This document shows, piece by piece, positions 58,889 through 64,000 of a stretch of 64,000 nucleotides of DNA (positions within the stretch are counted from its first letter, which is position 1; the number at the start of each line of letters is the position of its first letter). Below the pieces are notes generated by a model. That model was not told the origin of the DNA and made no database searches. It saw nothing but the letters and a program-made list of their open reading frames with translations. This stretch comes from Methanosarcina horonobensis HB-1 = JCM 15518 (GTDB taxonomy: Archaea; Halobacteriota; Methanosarcinia; Methanosarcinales; Methanosarcinaceae). The position numbers were made by a program, and so were the translations under genes. The DNA is taken from the NCBI RefSeq assembly GCF_000970285.1, contig NZ_CP009516.1, positions 4,629,036-4,693,035 on the forward strand, in the 5' to 3' direction.

Positions 58889-59278
58889 TCACTGCCCTCC
58901 GATATAAACTTTCAGTACCACATCTTCGGCGCTGAGAACCTCTTCTTCCGAGGGTTCAATATTTACAGGTGCACCCTTGTAGAGAGGAGAGCCCGTAGAA
59001 AGGGTATCAGGATCAATAACAACATTTGACCAGATAGCCCTCGGCATGAAAACCTGTCCCGGCTGGACCGAATCCGTACATTTAGTATAAACGACAATCG
59101 AATATTTTCCGTTCCTGCTTGTTACTTTCACCTTATCAGGGGAACAGAGGGACACGAAGTCCACAGGAGAGATCCAGCAGGACGCACACTCCATAGTGTA
59201 ATCATCCGTGAACTTATCCCCGCCTTTGGCAAGCCTGCCTTCATCAATCGTACTTCCGGTAATGAGTAATACTTCCAT
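58889..59278 (-). CDS. fmdD: Formylmethanofuran dehydrogenase subunit D
   Basis: 129 residues, starting MEVLLITGSTIDEGRLAKGG (ATG at 59278, GAGG upstream; the upstream in-frame codons belong to the fmdC region). It is the small beta-barrel domain that completes the molybdopterin-binding fold of FmdB, equivalent to the C-terminal domain of other formate dehydrogenase-like enzymes: SPVDFVSLCSPDKVKVTSRN and FMPRAIWSNVVIDPDTLSTG. Its stop lies at 58889-58891, immediately before fmdB. Confidence 0.95.
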   Translation of the reverse strand: MEVLLITGSTIDEGRLAKGGDKFTDDYTMECASCWISPVDFVSLCSPDKVKVTSRNGKYSIVVYTKCTDSVQPGQVFMPRAIWSNVVIDPDTLSTGSPLYKGAPVNIEPSEEEVLSAEDVVLKVYIGGQ

Positions 59279-59288
59279 ACCTCTCACC

Positions 59289-60155
59289 TCAGAGCTCCGG
59301 GTTTGCATCTGCAGACACATAGAGAGCTCCTTTTGCCCTCTTGCTGATCGCATAGTCCCCTGTGAACTTCTTGAACTCACCTATTATCTCAGTCTCACCC
59401 AGAGTGACTCTGTTTTCCATGGACACGAATTCGAAACCAGGGGAGAAGCGCTGTATTTTGCCTCCTATAACTATGGTTCCGCCTGCCATTTCTACGCCTA
59501 CTGTGCGGAGAGCTCCACCTTTTACAACAATGAGACCACCGTTCTGGCGAATCCCGCAGAAGCCTTCAACATTACCTTCTACAAGAATTTCACCGCCGTC
59601 CATGCCGCCTCCGAGCTGGTGCCTTGCCGAGCCTTCAATAACTATGCAGCCACCTTTCATGCCATGCCATTTGCCTCTGTAAGCACAGCCCACATGATCT
59701 CCGGCATTGCCTTTAATGTGCAAAAGTCCTCCCAGTATTTCCATGCCAGCCCAGGAATCGGCATCTCCGTAAACGACTATTTCTCCTCCTTTCATCCCTG
59801 TTCCAACATGCATGCCTGCAGAACCTTCGATCTCAATTTTTCCCGCACTCATGCCTTCTCCGATCCTTTTGATCCTCATTGCATCACCTTTTATGCGGAT
59901 CAGGGTCTCAGATGCAGAGCTGCCTGCGTTGCCTATCACTTCAAAGAAATCGGAAAGAGGGTAGGTTTTGGGACCCTGCCAGATGGATAGAGCTCCTATT
60001 TCCTCTGAAGTTTTGCCTGCAAAGGAGTCAGGAGTTATAACATCTGCTTCCAGTTTGATGTCAATCTCTTTTTTAGGAATAAGCGTTACTTCTTCCATTT
60101 CTCCAACGCTTTTTCCGGTATCGGTATTTTTATGAATAAGTACTCCCTCTGTCAT
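59289..60155 (-). CDS. fmdC: Formylmethanofuran dehydrogenase subunit C
   Basis: 288 residues, ATG at 60155 (MTEGVLIHKN). It consists of a glutamate-synthase-alpha-like right-handed beta-helix: repeated G-x-x-G-x-x-x-x-G units such as GIGEGMSAGKIEIEGSAGMH, GTGMKGGEIVVYGDADSWAG and GGGMDGGEILVEGNVEGFCG. It is the scaffold joining subunits A and B. It lies four bases after fmdA and ten before fmdD. Confidence 0.95.
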   Translation of the reverse strand: MTEGVLIHKNTDTGKSVGEMEEVTLIPKKEIDIKLEADVITPDSFAGKTSEEIGALSIWQGPKTYPLSDFFEVIGNAGSSASETLIRIKGDAMRIKRIGEGMSAGKIEIEGSAGMHVGTGMKGGEIVVYGDADSWAGMEILGGLLHIKGNAGDHVGCAYRGKWHGMKGGCIVIEGSARHQLGGGMDGGEILVEGNVEGFCGIRQNGGLIVVKGGALRTVGVEMAGGTIVIGGKIQRFSPGFEFVSMENRVTLGETEIIGEFKKFTGDYAISKRAKGALYVSADANPEL

Positions 60156-60159
60156 CACT

Positions 60160-61914
60160 TCACCTCTCACCGTTAACCTGTATGGGAATCGGGTTTGCCA
60201 GGTATTTTTCTGGAGTCGGGTAGTTGGCAAAACCAAGGGTGTAGTATCTGAACCACTCCTTCACGTCAGCCAGCATCTCTTTTTCCCGCTCGTTTTCGAC
60301 ATGCACTTCGGAATAGTAGGTCCGCTTCTCAGGCAGGGAGACAATTTCTCCTTTAGCCGCCACAATTTCGCCGTCCTTCACAGTGTATTCTGCCTTTCTG
60401 AAGGTCTGGAGGAGAGCTTCGTAATTGTTTGCGTCAAGCTGCTGCGGGTTTATATTGTAAACCGTAACATCCCCGTCTGCGCCTACTCCAAGAGAGCCTT
60501 TTCTGTGAATCATACCAATCGTCTTTGCAGGGTTGGCCCTTGTCAGGATCGCAAGGTCATATAGGGAAAGTTCCCGGTTTACGCTTCCGAGCTCACTCCT
60601 GTCATTTGCCCACTTGTGGCACTCACTGAAGGTCTGCTTCCTGAAAGCCTCGGACATGAGCCAGGTCATGACTTCAGGGTATTTCGTAAACGGTCCGCCG
60701 TTCGGACTGTCCGTGGTCATTATGGTCTTCCAGGGGTCATTGATAAGCAGGAGGCATTCAAGCCCCATTGCCCACTGCAAACTGTGCACAGGGTTGGACT
60801 TGAGGTAGGTAAAGGGAAGGACACCCGAGCCACACTCCATTTCAACGTCAGTGTTCGACCACTTGTTTCCTGTAAGGGTATAAAGGTCGTGAATGGCAGG
60901 CCCGTCTCCGGTCATAACTGTCGCTTCTCCGAAGGGAGTACATCCACTGTCGATTACCACATGGTCCCTGTTGTTGACGTAATCTGCAATGTCCTTAACT
61001 CCGGACTCGCAGTCTGCCCAGGTTGTGCCTGCAAAACTGTTGAACATCAGATGGGTAAGGTATACGGAACGGTCCCTTGAAGGGTCCATTTTAGTTTCAG
61101 CCCATTCCACATCCATGTTCTGCTTTGTCTTTACTCCATCAGGGATCTTAAGAGAATCTTTGGTAATTGCATAGCAGCCAGGGTGGCCCAGGTTATTTGC
61201 GTGCAGGTGGACTGGCATTGGCATGCCGAGGGTTTCGTTGATCTCGGTAAGCCCCTTAATGACTTCTCTAGGAGTAATCTCGAAATGGATGTTGGTTTCG
61301 TCAAGAGTGCTTATGTTCTTGCCCCATGCCCAGTTTTCGACTCCTGCAGGGTTGACGCATTTGATCCCGTATGTCTTGTGAGTCTTCATCATCCAGGCCA
61401 CATAAGCAGCCGCCTTTTCCATGTCCCCGTCCCTGAAGTAGCGCATCAGGAAAAAGTTGTTTCCGAGCACCAGATACCCTCCCATATCAAGAAGAGGGGT
61501 TGCACACATCTCTTCATGGGTGTGACGGGCTTCGAGAGGAGGAACCGCAGCTTCAAAAACAGTTGTATAACCCATTGCTGCGTAGTCATATCCCTGCTTG
61601 TAGACAGAGGGGACGGTATAACCCGAACCGGCATGAGTGAGAGAGGTCTTCTGAAGATTGGCTTTATAATGGTCTTCAGGGCGCATCATTCTGCCTGCAT
61701 TGACCTTTGCACCTGCTACGTGGGAATGAGAGTCAACCCCTCCTGGCATAACAGTCATGCCTGAAGCATCAATAACCTTTGACTCTTTCATTTCAGCTGC
61801 AGAAAGCTCTTTTACGACTTTTCCGTCCCTGACGAAGATATCCATAACTTCCCCGTTTATTTCGTTGAGGGGGTCAAAGACGTATCCGTTCTTGATTGCA
61901 ATTGTTCCTGCCAT
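60160..61914 (-). CDS. fmdA: Formylmethanofuran dehydrogenase subunit A
   Basis: 584 residues, an amidohydrolase-fold subunit with a binuclear metal site that joins formate and methanofuran. Ligand motifs: GGVDSHSHVAGAKVN (HxH, about 58-62), VHLHANNLGHPGCY (about 233-246), YLTHLMFNSF, and TTDSPNGGPFTKYPEV (Asp, about 400). The GFTK-like lysine region needs alignment to place the carboxylated Lys. It abuts fmdF directly, with the fmdF stop immediately preceding its ATG. Confidence 0.95.
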   Translation of the reverse strand: MAGTIAIKNGYVFDPLNEINGEVMDIFVRDGKVVKELSAAEMKESKVIDASGMTVMPGGVDSHSHVAGAKVNAGRMMRPEDHYKANLQKTSLTHAGSGYTVPSVYKQGYDYAAMGYTTVFEAAVPPLEARHTHEEMCATPLLDMGGYLVLGNNFFLMRYFRDGDMEKAAAYVAWMMKTHKTYGIKCVNPAGVENWAWGKNISTLDETNIHFEITPREVIKGLTEINETLGMPMPVHLHANNLGHPGCYAITKDSLKIPDGVKTKQNMDVEWAETKMDPSRDRSVYLTHLMFNSFAGTTWADCESGVKDIADYVNNRDHVVIDSGCTPFGEATVMTGDGPAIHDLYTLTGNKWSNTDVEMECGSGVLPFTYLKSNPVHSLQWAMGLECLLLINDPWKTIMTTDSPNGGPFTKYPEVMTWLMSEAFRKQTFSECHKWANDRSELGSVNRELSLYDLAILTRANPAKTIGMIHRKGSLGVGADGDVTVYNINPQQLDANNYEALLQTFRKAEYTVKDGEIVAAKGEIVSLPEKRTYYSEVHVENEREKEMLADVKEWFRYYTLGFANYPTPEKYLANPIPIQVNGER

Positions 61915-62955
61915 TCATTCCACCTCTTTTTTCACAAGCCAGATAGCATTAACAGGGCAGATAAGGGCGCAGGCTCCGTCTGCTCCGCAGCGTTCCTGGT
62001 TTACAACCGAAACTTTCCCATTTCTAACCTCAAGGAGAGCTTTTTCATCCATATCGTTCAGGTACCCGGAAGCAAGTTCACGGCTATCCAGAGCATTTAC
62101 AGGACAGACGATCACACAGTTCCCGCAGCCCAGACAAGCAGCATCATCCGTTTCCAGGCGGGTGCGGAGCAGGGCTTCAGGGACAGGAACTTCAAGCAGC
62201 TTTTTCTCGAGGGGACCCTTTTTCTCCACATCCGGCAGAATTGAAGTTTTTCTGACGTCAATGGCATCCACAGGACATGAAACAGCACATGCCCCGCAGT
62301 AAATGCAGGCATCCGGACGGTGACTAATCTTTTCGACTCTTTCTCCAGATTTAGCTTTTTTATTGAAAATAGCATTAGCAGGACAGACTTCCACACAGGT
62401 ATGGCAGGTCTGACAGACATTTTCATCCCGTGTCCAGCGTCCTTCAAAGGGCTTTTCCACAGAAATAGCATTTACAGGACAGACTGCCGCACACCAGCCG
62501 CAGTGAATGCAGCACTCTGTATCAATGAGGGTCTTTCCGACCAGTTTCAGGCTTCCATCCCCTGAAATCTCCCGGGTTACCTCAATGCAGCCTCTGGGAC
62601 AGATGTCCGCGCATAGCCCGCAGTGGACACAGTTTTCATTTACTGTTGTTGGCTTCATAGCCTCGAAAACATAGGATTTGTCATTGAGGGTTTTTCCTTC
62701 CTGCCTCAACTCAAGAGCCCCTGTGGGACAGACTCTCGCACAAATCCCGCAGACAATGCAGTTTTCACTTTCTTTCATTTCCAGGAAATCAGCATCCAGG
62801 AGCCCTCTAGCTATAGCTCCCACGGCCCCCACTGCCAGGGTACCTTTGGGGCATGCCTGTACGCAGGTCCCGCAGCCAATGCATTTTTCGGGCTTATAGA
62901 CCAGCTGCCTGTCTTTTTTTTCGGAAAAGACTGACAATCGCATCTCATCTTGCAT
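61915..62955 (-). CDS. fmdF: Polyferredoxin subunit of Fmd
   Basis: 346 residues with eight tandem cysteine motifs of the CxxCxxCxxxCP type: CIGCGTCVQACP, CIVCGICARVCP, CVHCGLCADICP, CIHCGWCAAVCP, CQTCHTCVEVCP, CIYCGACAVSCP, CLGCGNCVIVCP, and a last one, CGADGACALICP, in which the second Cys is Asp. It carries electrons from ferredoxin or heterodisulfide reductase to FmdB along a chain of clusters. The final Asp-for-Cys site would give a 3Fe-4S or Asp-ligated 4Fe-4S cluster. ATG at 62955, preceded by GAGG, 18 bases after fmdE. Confidence 0.95.
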   Translation of the reverse strand: MQDEMRLSVFSEKKDRQLVYKPEKCIGCGTCVQACPKGTLAVGAVGAIARGLLDADFLEMKESENCIVCGICARVCPTGALELRQEGKTLNDKSYVFEAMKPTTVNENCVHCGLCADICPRGCIEVTREISGDGSLKLVGKTLIDTECCIHCGWCAAVCPVNAISVEKPFEGRWTRDENVCQTCHTCVEVCPANAIFNKKAKSGERVEKISHRPDACIYCGACAVSCPVDAIDVRKTSILPDVEKKGPLEKKLLEVPVPEALLRTRLETDDAACLGCGNCVIVCPVNALDSRELASGYLNDMDEKALLEVRNGKVSVVNQERCGADGACALICPVNAIWLVKKEVE

Positions 62956-62973
62956 TTTATTTACCTCTCAACG

Positions 62974-63591
62974 TTATTCTGTGCATCCGCCGCACAGCAG
63001 CTCATTATCATGTTGAATGAACATTTCACCGCATTTTTTGCAGCACTGTATCCGCTTTTTCTTGCGGACCGGAACTTCCAGGTCCACAGGTTTCCAGGAG
63101 TACACTTTTTCCCCGGCTTCCAGGAGAACGGGCACAACCTCTTCATGAGGGAGCTTTTCAGTGTTCAGGTACCAGGCGTGGAGTTTGGGATAGTCCTTTG
63201 TCTTCTCAGGATCAAGGTAGATCCTGATACCTTTTATGCCGTGCACTTCTTCAGGCGCCTGTTTGTTTATCGTGACCGCCATCTTCCCCAGGTTACTGAT
63301 CTTTAACCCGTTGTTTCCGATGGTAGCTCCGGCAAGAATCTGGAAGGGGTCAGGCATGCAGCTTTTCGTTTCGCAGGTCACGTATATGCGCTCCCCGTCC
63401 CGGACATCGAGCTCTCTTCTTGCAATATTGAGCATCTGAATGCCGATTAATGCCCCGGAGGTCAGGAAGCCGTGAAAGGGGACGACCTTTTCGATCTGTG
63501 AAAGAAGCTCAGGGTCCTTTATCTGCTTCAGGATTGCCTCCATGTTGCGTTTCTCTTGGTCTGAATTTTTATGCAATGTGTACACCGCCAT
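62974..63591 (-). CDS. fmdE: Formylmethanofuran dehydrogenase subunit E
   Basis: About 205 residues, first gene of the fmd operon. An FmdE-family domain (FHGFLTSGALIGIQMLNIAR, then TKSCMPDPFQILAGATIGNN) is followed by a C-terminal zinc ribbon CCKKCGEMF...ELLCGGC. Compared with the stand-alone FmdE protein at 14532, the HGHVCPG metal motif has become HGFLTSG, so the classical metal site is lost. Start is taken as ATG at 63591, with GGTGA five bases ahead; a GTG at 63600 or ATG at 63543 are alternatives. The GGTGA sits in one arm of a 36-base perfect palindrome. Confidence 0.85.
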   Translation of the reverse strand: MAVYTLHKNSDQEKRNMEAILKQIKDPELLSQIEKVVPFHGFLTSGALIGIQMLNIARRELDVRDGERIYVTCETKSCMPDPFQILAGATIGNNGLKISNLGKMAVTINKQAPEEVHGIKGIRIYLDPEKTKDYPKLHAWYLNTEKLPHEEVVPVLLEAGEKVYSWKPVDLEVPVRKKKRIQCCKKCGEMFIQHDNELLCGGCTE

Positions 63592-63600
63592 GGGTTTCAC

Positions 63601-63624
63601 CGTTATGTTTATTTAAACATAACG
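63601..63624. promoter_or_regulatory. Palindromic ModE-like operator in the fmdE leader
   Basis: CGTTATGT-N8-ACATAACG, part of a longer perfect inverted repeat from 63595 to 63630 (17-base arms, two central bases). Match in length and half-sites to E. coli ModE operators (from memory) and to the mod-promoter site at 49042. On the minus-strand mRNA the arms could form a hairpin that covers the GGTGA ribosome site of fmdE, adding a possible RNA-level function. Confidence 0.7.
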
Positions 63625-63685
63625 GTGAAAATATTGAGTACAGACAGGGTGAATTTAAGACAGCCAGGTTATTTGGAGGAATTTA

Positions 63686-63709
63686 TATTATGTAAATTCC
63701 AACATAACG
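63686..63709. promoter_or_regulatory. Second ModE-like operator at the fmd promoter
   Basis: TATTATGT-N8-ACATAACG, 24 bases; the right half is exact and the left half lacks only CG. It overlaps the minus-strand TATA box (AATATAAA around 63681-63689), so binding would exclude the basal transcription machinery. It lies about 85 bases (centre to centre) upstream of the palindromic site. Confidence 0.65.
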
Positions 63710-64000
63710 CAGAAGGATACACTGTATTTATAGGTAACTTTCTAACAGAAACTTATCTCATTTGTAGTATGATTCAGAGGGATTCAGGGGTGAGATTTAA
63801 TGTAGGGGACAGAAACCCTCTTGGCCGGGCATAGAAAAGAAACACCAGCCAGAACTCTACAGCTTCCAGATATGTAAAGCTCAACATATCTATAAAAAAC
63901 GGAAGACAGGTCTTTTGCGCTCAAAATATATAAACAGGTATTTTATAAAATTATCGATCAAAAAGGGATTTTCCTTCAAGAGAAATGTTGTTTCTTAATT
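63710..64000. other. Region beyond the fmd promoter, no gene seen
   Basis: No supported gene to the end of the window. A TTTTATAAAATTATCG sequence near 63940-63956 and a GGGATTTTCC-like stretch at 63965 may belong to the promoter of a gene outside the window. Confidence 0.4.

Noticed and set aside
1-64000. CRISPR arrays, rRNA or tRNA genes, complete insertion sequences
   Set aside because: None could be recognised by eye on either strand.

Overview
This window is almost certainly chromosomal DNA of a Methanosarcina species. Supporting signs: a complete formylmethanofuran dehydrogenase operon (fmdEFACDB order), a methanopterin-biosynthesis enzyme (RFAP synthase), archaeal UMP kinase, fibrillarin/Nop5, ribose-1,5-bisphosphate isomerase, XPD-type helicase, PKD/beta-helix surface proteins with archaeosortase-type tails, AT-rich intergenic DNA with archaeal TATA boxes and GGAGG ribosome sites.

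Layout. 1-4100: an accessory, partly decayed block (bacterial-type repeat hairpins, a cytochrome-like gene remnant, flavodoxin, cupin, metallo-beta-lactamase-fold protein, a second broken flavodoxin, and a TetR repressor with matching operators at its own promoter and at the cupin-flavodoxin promoter). 4259-13149: a stand-alone LarC2-like protein and a 595-residue unknown protein, then pyrH, a three-gene ABC export-type operon, ribose-1,5-bisphosphate isomerase and a FilR1-type regulator. 13150-14531 has no protein gene but holds two tandem, paralogous, structured small-RNA candidates, each with its own TATA box. 14532-15582: an FmdE-family protein overlapping trmO. 15773-29468: a large surface-chelatase locus, two giant secreted, membrane-anchored CobN-like proteins plus DUF2149, MotA/TolQ/ExbB and DUF2162 membrane proteins, with a divergent ArsR-DUF4430 fusion regulator. 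This gene set parallels hmuSTUV of Bacteroidetes but sits in an organism without an outer membrane.

29624-33806: fibrillarin, Nop5, RFAP synthase, DUF2953 and GerW-like proteins on the minus strand. 34331-40530: two related beta-helix/PKD surface proteins, the second with no in-frame ATG. 40683-48921: XPD helicase, MATE pump, and a HxlR-linked flavoprotein/redox cluster. 49042-53604: a molybdate/tungstate ABC transporter (modABC) with modD and a DUF364 protein. 53677-57174: small secreted proteins, a SIMPL protein and a methyltransferase. 57505-63709: the fmd operon on the minus strand.

Regulatory logic seen directly in sequence: three 24-bp sites of the form CGTTATGT-N8-ACATAACG (one slightly and one more strongly degenerate) lie at the mod promoter and twice upstream of fmdE. 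They match the architecture of the bacterial ModE operator and would tie molybdate uptake to the Mo-dependent first enzyme of methanogenesis. The most novel items are the archaeal HmuSTUV-like system, the small-RNA pair, and this ModE-like regulon.
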